26,157 nt of DNA from positions 1,159,741 to 1,185,897 of the forward strand of contig BFEA01000233.1 in assembly GCA_003427395.1 (NCBI GenBank), in the 5' to 3' direction. Origin of the DNA: Chara braunii. Lineage: Eukaryota; Streptophyta; Charophyceae; Charales; Characeae. The notes under the pieces were generated by a model. That model was not told the origin of the DNA. It did no database searches and worked only from the letters and a program-made list of their open reading frames with translations. Position numbers and translations under genes: made by a program. Of the stretch, positions 8,444 to 18,153 are shown one piece after another (positions within the stretch are counted from its first letter, which is position 1; every line of letters starts with the position of its first letter).

Positions 8444-9040
8444 CTATCTTTTCCTTGACCACATGTCGGGTGAATGCAGTGCACTCATGCAACAAAGGGA
8501 CAGGGCAAACTGGACTCCCGACTCATGGAAGAGTCGGATCTTCTTCTTCTTACCTTCGCTGCTAGGCAGCCAACATTTGTGCTTGCCCAAACTAATGTCA
8601 GTCTGTGCCGCTTCTCCCCAATCTGTCCCTAACAATAGGTCGAAGGGTAGGTTATCCTCCACAAAGAGAGTCAGGGAATGCAGTACCTTCTCTACGCCCT
8701 TCCCTCCCCCTAACCAGAAGTATGCTCTCACCCCCTCAAAATGATCATCGACTCTCATCTCTCGATTATCGGCCAATTTAGACATTATCGGCTCATCCAA
8801 CTTCAAGACCTTCGTTCCACGACGTAACGTTTTCAAACCTTTCTTACTAACATACCTACGTGTTGGTCCACTATCGACTAAAGAGCCTACGTGGGTTCTA
8901 TTAATCTCAACATCAACTAAAATTAGTTGCCCTTTACTCTTCTTCTTCATTTCAGCCGCGACGAGTGATGAGTTTGTTGTCAATGCCCGCAAAGGAGCCC
9001 CCAAAAGAGATCCTAGCACAAGCGATCTCCGGACAACCAT
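8444..9040 (-). pseudogene. Retrotransposon aspartic protease remnant
   Basis: This is a 198-codon minus-strand frame with a retropepsin-like fold. It has LILVDVEINRTHVGSLVDSG (active site D56-S57-G58), PTRRYVSKKGL, and the C-terminal FDLLLGTDW (residues 133-141), which stands for the family's hydrophobic-Gly strand. The enzyme would cleave the Gag-Pol precursor. This is the least damaged domain: the DSG triad is kept and the frame is open. It has no open link to Gag upstream or RT downstream, so it can only be a relic. Confidence 0.85.
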
Positions 9041-9098
9041 CTAGGTGGGGGCCTACATCAGTTCCTGTCGTAAGGCCTGCAAACAGGAAGGTGCCCTC

Positions 9099-10066
9099 TC
9101 AGCGCCAATAGGAGCAGAGGCTACTCCTCTTGGCCATTCCCTTTTGCTGGCTGACGCAGCGCAGGGCAAAAGAAATATACGGTCCGGGTACCCCCACACT
9201 TAAAACGAACACCTTCCCCCTCCCCTTCCTCCATAGGGATTCAGGCAACTTCATAGCCTTCCAAAGCTCTCCTTCCTCGCGGCCAGGGTTGGGTGGGTAG
9301 CTACGCAAACCACGAAACCCCTCATTTCCTGCATTCGCAAGGGCAAAATTGCCCCTTCCTCCAACTTGATGGGAGGAAGCACCTCTACCGCCTTGTGGGG
9401 AACCATATCCCCTTCCTCCCCCATGGACGCCTTCATTACTTCCATTTCCATCAGTCACGGGTCCTCTTCCCACTCTCCCATGGCCTCCTCTACCTCGGCC
9501 ACCTCCACGCCCTCCCCTGTGGGCTACTACGGTGGCGTAATCCCCTCCCTGGGCCAGTTCACCGCTTTCTTCTTCCAAGCCGTAGCCAGTCTGTTCATAG
9601 GGGAGCTCCTCGACTGCCCCTCCCTTGAAAGTCACCAAAAGACTGTCCTTCCCCTAGATTTTTCCTGGGATGCCCTTCCACTTCTTACCCCTTTCAATGT
9701 CCTTGTGGAAATGGAAGTTGTCTGATGCAGAAACCTGGCTTGCTCTACAACATGCTTGCTAAAGACCTCGTAGGTCATTCCGAGCTCCTGGAATTTGGCA
9801 TACAATTGAAACTTAAGCGGTTCAAGCAATTTAGCGGCAAAATGATTCATTATCTAGGACGGAGTAGCTCCATGGTCCTTGAGCTGGAGCAGTTCATCCA
9901 TCGTGGCCTTCAATGTTGCCAAGCTCTTCCATCCGCGTCGTTCTATATTGAGGATGAGGTACTCGGTCCTCTTAGCACAATTCTTATCTTCGAATCGATC
10001 GAAGAGTTCCTGCAGAAAGTTGTCTATGTTAATAATCTTCAGTAGCAGACCATGTCCCTCTTGCAT
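9099..10066 (-). pseudogene. Gag C-terminal half with RG-rich region
   Basis: The frames at 10066-9854, 9850-9632 and 9638-9099 form one Gag-like polypeptide broken by stops and shifts. The first has NIDNFLQELFDRFEDKNCAK then RTEYLILNIE and LATLKATMDELLQLKDHGAT. The second has LEPLKFQLYAKFQELGMTYE. The third is rich in Arg-Gly (HRGGRGGGRGRGGHGR) and ends with VFVLSVGVPGPYISFALRC. This last string resembles a zinc knuckle whose Cys and His have been replaced (G-P for G-H), so nucleic-acid binding through it would be lost. The Gag role is inferred from position upstream of protease and from this order. Confidence 0.8.
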
Positions 10067-10354
10067 CTGGTTGCATCAGCGAGCAACATGGCAAAGTTCA
10101 ATGCATCTCCCCCAGACACGAGGCAGCCATCAACACGTCCCCCATACGGGATCTTTGCGCCCAGAGGTACATCCTTATTGTGGCCTCCCACTGTCTGATA
10201 TTTTCTTCTTCTTCCCATTTTACGTGAAGAACTTTAACTTTATTTGGTCTCCATCTCCATCTCTATCTCCATCTCCGCCATCTCCTCCGCTAGTCTTTCT
10301 CCACTTCAGTTTCTCTGCCACCTCCTTTCGAATGTTTTCCACTATTCCCACAGC

Positions 10355-11040
10355 ATACCCCTAACACGTATCATGCACCATCCTATAGGCATGCTCTAGC
10401 ATGCTACCCCACTTGTCTGTCACCTTGTCCTGACGCTTAGTCAGGTTTTCTATAGTCATTCGCAGGGCAGCTGTCTCATTAGCGGAATGTAGGGCCATTT
10501 GGGAGAGAAGGGTGATGTCGGGGTTAGTTTCCTGCGTCATTCTCTCTTTCAATTGGTTTATCAATGCTGCCCCTTCCTACAACATCTTCTTATTCTATCG
10601 TAACCCCTTCTTCTCTATCGCCTGCCAGGCCTCCTCAAACTTCTGCTCCGGCTCCTATATCTCCTTCTACTCCCCTTCTACAGAAGCTATGGCAGCTTGC
10701 ACTGCTCGCCCTTCCTCCTCCACATTTTCCAGCAGTTGTCCCCCTCGGGGCACCCCAATGGCCTCCTTGAATCTAAGCAGGTCCTCATGAAAATTGGCAG
10801 GAGTTGTTGGAGGCAGGGTGCTGGACTCCACCTTCTGTTGGCTCTTCTACTCTCCTCCAACCACATCTGCATCTTTCTTTCTACCGTTCTTCTCCTCTGG
10901 CTCTTCTTCCTCCTCCGACTCCATTTTCATTTTATTCTCCAACTTTTTGTTCTGCTCCTCCATTTCTTTATTTTTCTTCTCCCTTTCCTCCTTTTTCTTC
11001 TTCTCTTCTTCCCTCAATTTGTAAGACCTGCTGCCTGGAT
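10355..11040 (-). pseudogene. Gag N-terminal, charged coiled-coil region
   Basis: On the minus strand a Lys/Glu-rich stretch reads SRSYKLREEEKKKKEEREKK and continues to EEQNKKLENKMKMESEEEEE before a stop near 10857. A later segment (10564-10361) reads MINQLKERMTQETNPDITLL with heptad-like spacing. Both look like coiled coils. The pieces lie upstream of the Gag-like half at 10066, so they probably formed the N-terminal part of the same protein. An in-frame TGA sits about 14 codons upstream of KLREEE. No methionine start can be chosen with confidence. Confidence 0.6.
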
Positions 11041-11049
11041 CGGAAGGTC

Positions 11050-12035
11050 ATGGTGTGCATCTGGCACATCCGGCAAAATCCGAAAACAACATTCGGAGCA
11101 GGGGCTCCCAAATCACGTTGAGGGCGAGGAATGCAAACATGGGGTTGTCGTCAATGGCAATTGGCAGCACAGCAGGTAAACATTCTATTCCACCTCCTCA
11201 CCACTTAGACCCACCCTCAACAGTTACTCCTACTACTAAGGGTTGACTCTTTTCTACTTCCCTTCCCTGACTGTCACTACGGATTCCAAACGAGCCTGGT
11301 GAGCTAACCAGCTATTTAAGGACTGCCAGCAATCGTCCTCAGGGATTCTTTAACGTCACCGACAAGACCAGATCAAGCAGGGTCTCCCTCAAGACTTAAA
11401 GACCCCTCACCGTGTTGCACTGTTCAGCCGCATGCCAGTCAGTACCAGTCACTGGGCTAGACGGGTGGTTTTACGACCGCCCGCCGCTCATGCCCGTGCT
11501 CCCTACTTTACATGGTCACTATACTGTTGTATGGACTCTACCCTAACCTAGATAGACTCGAGCACAAAAGAGCAGACTCAACAAACTCAAGAGACTCAAA
11601 ATTTGGACTCCAGATGACATGAACAAAATTTGTGACCAGCAGCATGTATGCATCCAGGGAAAGTTTGGGCAGATTCTGAAAAACAAAGCAATTGCAAACA
11701 AGACAAGGCTCAGGGGGGACGAGGCACTGCACTCGAGTCTTCGCTTGATAACGCTCCATTCAGGAAAAGTTCTGGCAGATATTCTGAAAAGCAAAGCGAT
11801 TGCAAAAAAGCCAAGACTCAAGGGGATGAACCACTTCACTCAAGTCTTCGCTTGATGACGCTCCTAGCAGCTAGCAGCTCTGCAGGTTTGTGTTCCTCAC
11901 TAGTCCCCACAATTCCCTCGCCTCTTCTCCCACCAGACTCCTCCTCCTCGCAGTCGAACCCCAATTCACCTCACCTCCCGCCGGCCTTAATCAACGTCGG
12001 CGTCGTTCTTCACCTTGCGATTGTAACGGAAGTTC
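11050..12035 (-). other. 5' leader region of the retrotransposon
   Basis: About 1 kb lies between the PBS-like site and recognisable Gag. No conserved protein is seen. It contains the 106-bp tandem duplication at 11657-11868. Open frames occur on both strands without recognisable domains. Confidence 0.5.
11657..11868. repeat. Tandem duplication, about 106-bp unit
   Basis: Two diverged copies share 'ggaaa.gtt..ggcagat.ttctgaaaa.caaagc.attgcaaa' and 'actc.agtcttcgcttgat.acgctcc'. The first begins at about 11657 and the second at about 11763. It lies in the leader of the retrotransposon. Confidence 0.88.
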
Positions 12036-12047
12036 ACTCCGATACTA
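12036..12047 (-). promoter_or_regulatory. Primer-binding-site-like sequence
   Basis: One base inside the 5' LTR end, the minus strand reads TAGTATCGGAGT. This agrees with TGGTATCAGAGC, the complement of the plant initiator tRNA-Met 3' end, at 9 of 12 positions. Position and similarity both support a decayed tRNA-iMet primer site. Confidence 0.65.
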
Positions 12048-12135
12048 GTGCAATGAACCCGGCTCAAATTTGAGCTCAATTCGTCACTCACACCACAGAG
12101 AATATTCACAGTTGAAGGGATGCAGGGTATGCTTT

Positions 12136-12427
12136 TGTGAAAGAGTCATGAGATGGCCAAAATAGCTCCTCACGAAATGCAAACACTTCAAAGCATTATT
12201 ATTATACAAGTCAAGTTCCAATGTCACTCAACCTCATCCGCAACTCAACAGTGTAAACCACCGGTACATGCCAGCTATTGTGAAAGAGTCAATGAGATGG
12301 CCAAAATAGCTCCTCACAAGATGCAAACACTTCAAAGCATTATTATTATACCAGTCAAGTTCCAATGTCACTCAACCTCATCCGCAACTCAACAGCGTCA
12401 CTTAAACCACCGGTACATGCCAGCTAT
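12136..12427. repeat. Tandem duplication of the LTR promoter-like segment
   Basis: The units 12136-12278 and 12279-12427 are nearly identical, with only a few changes such as cacgaaatg against cacaagatg. They are much closer to each other than the two LTRs are, so this is a later event. Each ends inside the terminal inverted repeat of the TTAA element (accaccggtacatgccagc). Confidence 0.92.
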
Positions 12428-12552
12428 TGGCCGCGCCCCTCTTTCAGAGGCCGCCCACAGCCGATTCATTTTATCTACGGCTCTCGGCCTCCTAAATTTT
12501 CGGAGAGGCTCACAACAGGTTGTCCAGTGGCCTGGGCCCATGTATCGGTGGC
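12406..12552. mobile_element. Short TTAA-bounded DNA element in the right LTR
   Basis: The 147-bp segment is flanked on both sides by TTAA (12402-12405 and 12553-12556). Its ends are inverted repeats: ACCACCGGTACATG on the left and, read inward from the right, GCCACCGATACATG, matching at 12 of 14. The left LTR has a single CTTAAG and no insert, followed by the same 'gctcaacctcactact', so it acts as an empty site. The interior is GC-rich and shares an ATCTACRG motif with the elements at 23744-24477. No ORF for a transposase fits, so it is non-autonomous. Confidence 0.72.
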
Positions 12553-13142
12553 TTAAGGCGCTCAACCTCACTACTCAATATCTTTCTCTCTCTCCCACAT
12601 CGGCCTTGGATCGCTCACTCTCTCTTGCTTCCTTAATACATGCGCTTCTCTCTCACTATCTCTCTTTCTCCTAACCCTACAGCTATGGACGCCATCTTCC
12701 TTCCCGACAACCTAGCTTTAGCATCGATCGCCCTCCTCCTTCCTCAATTGTCGTAACTGTCCAACTCGCTTGGTCACACAAGCGGCACAGAAGAGCTTCC
12801 GCATCACATGAATTGACAAATGAAGTGAAAAGGTAATGTAACAGCACTTGGTGTTCTTTGTCTGCTTCGGACCGATAACGGTCCCCGCGGCCTGTCGGAT
12901 GCAATTGCTAGTTCCAGAAGTCACCAGACTTTCCCAAGATGCTGCTGCAAAGTTGGACTTTGGGACTTTGGACCTTTTCTATATGGTACTGGCCTGACTT
13001 CTAGCAACTCTAGGACCCGAGGAACTGGGACCTACCTGGACCTGTGGGACTGGGACCAACCCAAGGGACTGCAACCACATGGGACTTCGGGATCAGAACT
13101 TGGGACAATGCAACAGCATGAAATCATTTCATATGGGTCACC

Positions 13143-13275
13143 AATGAGCCTAGCTCAGTCGGTATACCTACGAACTGTTGAAATATATAGACCAGAGTTC
13201 GAGTCCAGACGCAACCAGATGAACGAAGGAAAATAATTATGAATTACCTGGGGCCGATCCCTTCTTAAATTAAAA
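13143..13275 (+). mobile_element. tRNA-Asn-like SINE copy
   Basis: The 5' part resembles a tRNA gene: A box TAGCTCAGTCGG (13151-13162) fits the pol III consensus, and the B box AGTTCGAGTCC (13196-13206) is one or two bases from it. The loop CTGTTGA places GTT (Asn) at 13177-13179, although the stems are degraded. A non-tRNA body follows (cagatgaacgaagg, then acctggggccgatccctt). The same head-and-body order appears in reverse at about 16520-16640, which favours a SINE family over a lone tRNA pseudogene. The end of the body is not clear. Confidence 0.6.
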
Positions 13276-13307
13276 GAAAAGGTCCGTACACGTGGAACAG
13301 CGGATAG

Positions 13308-13525
13308 GATGTTAGATAAACGGCACATACTATGAGAAGAAAAACAGTCTTTAGAGTGTTAGAAAAACCGGCACATAGCATGAGGAGGAAAACAGTCTTC
13401 CTTCCTTATCAGCAGATAATCGTTAGAAAAGCGACACATAGAATGAGAAGAAAAACAGTAATCGTTAGAAAAACAACACAGAATGAGAAGAAAAACAGTC
13501 TTTCTTCCTTATCAACAGATTGAGA
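13308..13525. repeat. Right tandem array of the 'agaagaaaaacagtc' unit
   Basis: Four units contain atgagaagaaaaacagt or a close variant (13331, 13380, 13443, 13483), with 'ccttatcagcagat' between some. The first unit ('cggcacatactatgagaaga') matches the first unit of the left array at about 2665 more closely than the later ones. The unit around 13461-13500 gives the empty-site version of the U6 insertion. Confidence 0.85.
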
Positions 13526-14014
13526 ACCAGTCGGGCTGGCCAGGCTTGCTGAATGAGTGAATAGGAAGACATCAACAGGTGATACAGGAACAGGTGACTG
13601 CCTGGAAAGGCTGGAAAATCATTTTTCTGGTCCCAGAGCACGACAGGGTCATGGGTCTGTTACCACCACCTGAGCACACTAAGAGGCACAAAGAACGCGT
13701 AGAGACACCTCACTCAAGGAGTGGAGAAAGGTTGGCAGTGACTCTCCGCCTGGTACATACCTCCTCCAAGCTGTGGACCTGTCTAGACAAACCACAGAAT
13801 TGTGCATATCTTCCCTCCGATAACCGTCACTCCCTGGAGCATCGAGTTAAGAGTAGGACAACTCCTTTACTGGTTTTCTCCTGTTTTCCTTTTCCTTCTT
13901 AAGCCAGCACTAAAAATCGGGTCAAACCCTGCAAATTCGAAGAAAAATGGTCCAGAAACCTGTGGCCATTGGATAGCTACGGGAGGGGGCGGCAGGGGTG
14001 AGGAGGGCATTGAG
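13526..14014. other. Unassigned non-coding stretch
   Basis: A 107-codon plus frame (13579-13902) is open but has no recognisable domain. Nothing repetitive or RNA-like stands out. Confidence 0.4.
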
Positions 14015-15890
14015 GGGTGTTGCAAGGTTACATGCATGGGGCAATGAAGAGGTACTATTCACAGCGGAGGAATGTGGGGAAACACGGACAATGTCAAGGG
14101 GTGTTCCATGACGATGAAGTTAGATAAACATATAGGCATGGGGAGGCAGTGTCCACAGGTGGCCCAAAATGCTTTATGAGCATGAGCAAAGGAAGGTTGA
14201 GTTCCAAAGGGTGTCATACAATCCTTCATATATGATGGAACAGAGGTCAACTGACAGAGGCAGGTGGTATATAGATGGGGAGATGGAGAGTGGCATTTGA
14301 CAGGTGTTGTAAGATGCCTTAGGTGAAAAGGACGTAGAGGGAGGGAATGTAAAGGGTCGGTCCAAACAGGAAGAGGGAATAGGATTGGCAAGGGCTGCTG
14401 CTGGGCTGTTGTACAGAGGTCATGCATATGGAGGGCAGAAGGTGTGTAAGGGAAGAGTGTCAGGGGGGGTGCAGATGGTTTACTCTCTGTGAGCGGAGTT
14501 AGAGAGAGGGTTGAGCAGGATTTCAAGATGCCCTGTCCACATGGAGGAGGTGAGTCGCAAGATGATATACATGCCTGGGAGAACTATGAGGAGTGTCAAA
14601 GGACGCTTTACACACGAGGACGGAGGACGGGGAGTGTCAAGGGGTGTTGTGCAATCCTTTCACCTTGATGCATGTTTGGGGGTCAGGTGGAGGAAGGAGA
14701 GTCCAGGCCAGTTGCAACATGTTTTAATTTCGTGACAGGGAGGGAGAGAGCATCAGGCAGCGACACAAACAGCTTCTTTGTGGACGTGGAGGGACGGAGT
14801 CATCCATGTGCCCGGGGATAACGCAGAGCAATGTCAAGGGTGTCATAAGGTGCTTTATGGGGAGTGTTAGAGGGTGTTGACAGAAGAAGCGTTGAGGATG
14901 GTTTGCACGTCGCTTTACACACATCAGGGAAGAGAGGGCGAGTGGGAAGCGGTGTTGCAGGATGCTTTACATACAGACATTGGGGGAAGGAATCTAGAGG
15001 TTTTACATCTGTGAGGGCAACGACAGGAGTGTCAATGGGCTTTGCACTGAACTTTGTCCAAATGAGGGGGGGGTGACAGGGAGAAGGGCCAAGGCACATC
15101 CAATGGTGTCATGCAATGCTTTCTGCTCATGATGGAAGGGAGTGGGAGTTTCAAGGGGTCTCATAATACACATGGCAATCGGGGGTGCCGAGGGGTGTCA
15201 CAAGATGCTTTGCATGCATGAGGATTCTGAACAGCTGTTGCAAGATGCGCTCACTGGAAAAGGAAGGAAGAGGGAGCACTGAGGCAGGTCGCACGTTTTC
15301 AATCCCTGTGACAAGGGAGAGGTAGCAACAAGGGGAGTTGCAGCATGTCTTAGGAGGGTAGCGGGAAGGAGGAGTCCCCAGGGTTGTGGATAATGGTTTA
15401 CCAGCTTGGGAGAGGGATTATGGGAAAAGGGGAGTGTGAAGGGGTTTTGCAAGACAGTTTGCATACGTGTTGGGTAAACATGGGGAGTATTGAGGGGTGG
15501 CACAAGATGCTTTACATGCATGGGGAGAGGGAGGGGGAGAACCGAGGGGCCTCACAAGATGCATTATGTACACTGCAAGAAGGGAGAATCTAGAGGGGAG
15601 TTGGGATTATGCTTTACTCAGGAGTGTCAATGGGAATCGCATAATGCTTTACGCACATCATAGGACAGAAGCGGAACATCAGGGCAGGTCAAATTGCACG
15701 CGCACGTGGTGTGAAGGCGGGGAAGTGCCGATGGGCGCTGCAAGATGCTCTGGTCAACTGGGGCCAGGAGAGGAGGGCTGATAGCTGGGTGCTTTGAAGA
15801 CTTTGGGGGAGGGAGGTGGAGCATAGATGGGAATCACACAGTGCTTTACGAGCGTCAAGAGGTATCTCAAGATGCTCTCAAGAGAGGCGT
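14015..15890. repeat. Strongly diverged minisatellite, about 55-bp spacing
   Basis: A core like GTTGCAAGATGCTTTACATG followed by catgggga recurs about 30 times. Clear cores are at about 14165, 14307, 14842, 14955, 15198, 15501, 15553, 15637, 15740 and 15831. Spacing varies from about 35 to 70 bp. Between cores lies purine-rich DNA with 'gggagtgtcaaggggtg'. The open minus-strand frames (for example MHVKHLVPPLNTPHVYP) are readings of the core, but different units are read in different frames, so no protein repeat is kept. There are no clean tandem boundaries, which points to great age. Confidence 0.85.
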
Positions 15891-16450
15891 TGATGTTTGC
15901 TCAAATGAGATAGGGAGCAAGGAGGCAGAAGGGGTGGGTTGGGGCGCAAGTTGCAGAAGGGAAGACGAAAAGAGCGAAAGAGAGGGCATTTATGCTTTTG
16001 AACCCCTTCTTGTCAGTATGGGGCTGATTTGATGATAGGCAGAACGAGAGAAGGATTTTGCAGTTGTCCTTCTTGTCATGGGAAGAGCAAATTTCAAAAG
16101 GATTCGGAGTGGACATGTATGCGGCAACCCAGAAAATGAGAATATGGCACCCACGCCCAACTGCCGCGCATTCCAAGGGGGCAATGTCCCGCATAGCTGA
16201 AAATTCCATGCATTATTATTATCACCAACGTTTAAATCGCAACTTCATGGTTTTACCCAAGCGTCTTTCCACCAGGGAGAGTGGCAGGTATCATCTCCCC
16301 TTCAATGGCGCCACTTGTCGAGCGCATCAGCTCCGCCATGCGAAAAACAAACTAGGGAGCCCTCCCAGTTGTGTCACGCAGGATTTGAAAAGAGTATCGC
16401 AGCACTTTAGTCCCAGTCCGTCACAGCCCCACATTTTATGTCCTTCTCTC
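15891..16450. other. Unassigned non-coding stretch
   Basis: Open frames of up to 164 codons (16058-16552, plus) overlap frames on the other strand and match nothing I recognise. The left edge still contains worn minisatellite-like strings. Confidence 0.4.
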
Positions 16451-16519
16451 CCAATATGTCTACGGTTCACTAGGCGGTCCTCTGTGACAAAAAGTTCAGG
16501 TCGGGCCGAGATCACAGTC

Positions 16520-16640
16520 ATCAGTGCTTCCTCTTCCTTCATAAGGGGGTAGCCCCTAACGTTGTATATCCATCTGATTCCATCAGGAGTCGAGCTCATG
16601 ACCTGTTCATTAACAGTTAAACGTGTGTACATTGGACTAC
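16520..16640 (-). mobile_element. Second tRNA-Asn-like SINE copy, reverse orientation
   Basis: On the minus strand the head reads ACACGTTTAACTGTTAATGA and ACAGGTCATGAGCTCGACTC. The CTGTTAA loop gives an Asn GTT anticodon, and a B-box-like AGCTCGACTCC is at 16586-16596. The body has GGAATCAGATGG then TTAGGGGCTACCCCCTTATG. This parallels caaccagatg and acctggggccgatccc of the copy at 13143. The A box is degraded. Confidence 0.55.
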
Positions 16641-16783
16641 ATCCTTCCTTCTTCCAAAATCACCAGTTTTCAGAGTGTTGAGAGATGAGAACCACCTGAC
16701 CCTATGTGCAAACGCTCTGCTGAACAGATCTGCCACCCATTTGCCACATCTCACCCATTCATGCAGACCGACCATTGCCAGCA

Positions 16784-17000
16784 TTTAGCCATAAACTCCA
16801 CTGTGACTAGAGTCAAGTTCTGATGAAAAACGCTTCATCAGCAAACAAGCCATTTCCAGGAAGTTCGCCATAAACTCCACTGGGACTGGAGTCAACTGAT
16901 GAAGAACGATTCAACAGCACACCAGCGATTCCAGGCACTTAGCCATAAACACAAATTTGACTGGCGCCAAGCTCTGATGAAAACAGTTTCAATAGCACCT
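16784..17000. repeat. Three diverged tandem units of about 75-79 bp
   Basis: Units start near 'ttagccataaac' at 16785, 'ttcgccataaac' at 16864 and 'ttagccataaac' at 16939. Each continues 'ctccactg.gact.gagtcaa' or a worn form, then 'tgatgaa.aac...ttca..agca'. Confidence 0.85.
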
Positions 17001-17235
17001 TGCAGACTTCCTATCAGACAAGTCAGATATTACTGGACACTGCCTACAGCCATACAACTTAGACGGACACGGACTATGGAACAACAGCCCATTCAGCGAT
17101 ATGGGACCCACGTCTGAGTTTCGCCAAGCACGTGTCCCGCAGCACGGTCAACTCTAACGTACGGCAAGCCTGCAAAAGAGCTGAGTGAAGGATAATGTTC
17201 TGCAAGCGACTGTGATGTTTGAAAACGACCATGAC

Positions 17236-17620
17236 GTTTTGGCGAAGCGGTCATTTCACTGCTGATTTTTTGAGTGGTGCAAGGCCAACCAACCACATTG
17301 GTGTACAGAGGAATTGGATGCCTGCACAGACATTTGCCTGCACAGACATTTGCCTGCACAGACGTTTGCCTTTCAACACACTTTCACCTTATACTTTGGC
17401 TGTTTCTTAGTGATGCTCATTTAGGTATGCATTGAGCAGTTCTGCACACCCATACGTCATGTTTTTGTGAACGGCCATTTCACTGTTGTATTTTGAGGGG
17501 TGCAAGGCCAACGACAGTTGCGTAGGGAGCATTGGATGCCTGCACAAATGTTCGCCTTTCAGTATATGCTTGCAACTTATACTTTGCCTGTTCTCTTACT
17601 TATGCTCATTTGTATGCATT
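17236..17620. repeat. Direct duplication with a 16-bp repeat in one copy
   Basis: The copies from about 17236 and 17465 share 'catttcactg.tg.atttt', 'ggtgcaaggccaac', 'attggatgcctgcaca', 'ttcgcctttca' and 'atgctcattt..tatgcatt'. The first copy has three tandem units of tgcctgcacagacatt (17319-17366), while the second has one. Confidence 0.88.
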
Positions 17621-17629
17621 TAGAGAGAA

Positions 17630-17766
17630 CAAAAAGGGAGGAAATGGAGAAGGGAGGGAATGGAGAAGGGAGGGAGAAAGGAGGGAGAAAGGGGGGAGAA
17701 AGGAGGGAGAAAGGAGAGAGAAAGGAGAGAGACAGGGGGAGCGAGAAAGGAAACGGAAAAGGAGGA
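17630..17766. repeat. Homopurine tract
   Basis: About 137 bp are almost purely A and G, built of 'gggagaaaggagg' variants with a local period of about 11-12 bp. Long mirror-like polypurine DNA of this kind can form triplex structures. Confidence 0.9.
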
Positions 17767-18153
17767 TCCCATTAGATCCTGGATACTCACCTGCACAAAC
17801 AGACCGCCAGAGGCCTTGCGATACATCCATAAGACCTAGCCCCCACTTGCTTTGCAGAGGCTTTACCATGCACGTGCCTATGGCCAGAGGGATGAGACAA
17901 TGGCCACTCGAGGGTCGAGTTGCGCAAAATAACAAATCGAAAACCAGTGTATTGCCTATGGTAAGTGGTCATGCCCGCAGACCAGGTAAGCCCGGTTTGG
18001 GTGTGGTCTGTTCAGGCACTCGCAGTCACTTACGGCGATGTGCGGACAGATACCAAACACAAGACGATGTTTACATACTGGGAACACATGCATGGCAATT
18101 ACAGTTGTCCAGGCACTGCAATTCCAGCCCCTCCACGCAGAGAGGACATGCCA

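Larger units (their letters stand above)
3029..13131 (-). mobile_element. Degenerate Ty3/gypsy LTR retrotransposon
   Basis: This is an element of about 10.1 kb whose genes read right to left: Gag, protease, RT, RNase H, integrase, which is the Ty3/gypsy order. Two direct repeats bound it, both starting TGCAATGAACCC and ending TTTCA on the plus strand, that is TG...CA. A PBS-like site lies inside the right (5') LTR and a purine-rich tract inside the left (3') LTR. A gap-free block of 138 bases of the LTRs (3630-3767 against 12843-12980) differs at 17 positions by my count, so the insertion is old. No clean target duplication remains (atata on the left, tatgg on the right). All coding segments carry stops or frameshifts, and the catalytic residues of RT and integrase are lost, so it is immobile. 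About 2.2 kb lies between integrase and the 3' LTR, and about 1 kb between the PBS and recognisable Gag. Confidence 0.95.
12049..13131 (-). repeat. Right LTR (5' LTR of the minus-strand element)
   Basis: It starts TGCAATGAACCC and ends CATTTCA, matching the left LTR. It is longer than its partner for two reasons: a segment of about 145 bp is duplicated in tandem (12136-12278 and 12279-12427), and a TTAA-bounded element sits at 12406-12552. Each duplicated segment carries the minus-strand TATA-like GTATAATAATAATG or a one-base variant. The U3 end has the TGGGAC cluster. Confidence 0.88.

Noticed and set aside
3029-13131. An intact, mobile retrotransposon
   Set aside because: All domains are split by stops or shifts, RT and integrase catalytic residues are replaced, and the LTRs are clearly diverged.
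3024-13136. Target-site duplication of the LTR element (atata / tatgg)
   Set aside because: Only a partial match of 3-4 bases can be made by shifting the borders, which is too little to claim.
13143-13216. A functional tRNA-Asn gene
   Set aside because: The stems do not pair properly, and the sequence continues into a body shared with a second copy, as in a SINE.
14059-15521. Proline-rich minus-strand ORFs as a repeat protein
   Set aside because: The minisatellite core is read in different frames in different units (HVKHL against CKATC), so no reading frame has been kept.
14015-15890. A CRISPR array
   Set aside because: Repeats are not exact, spacing is irregular, and the context is eukaryotic.
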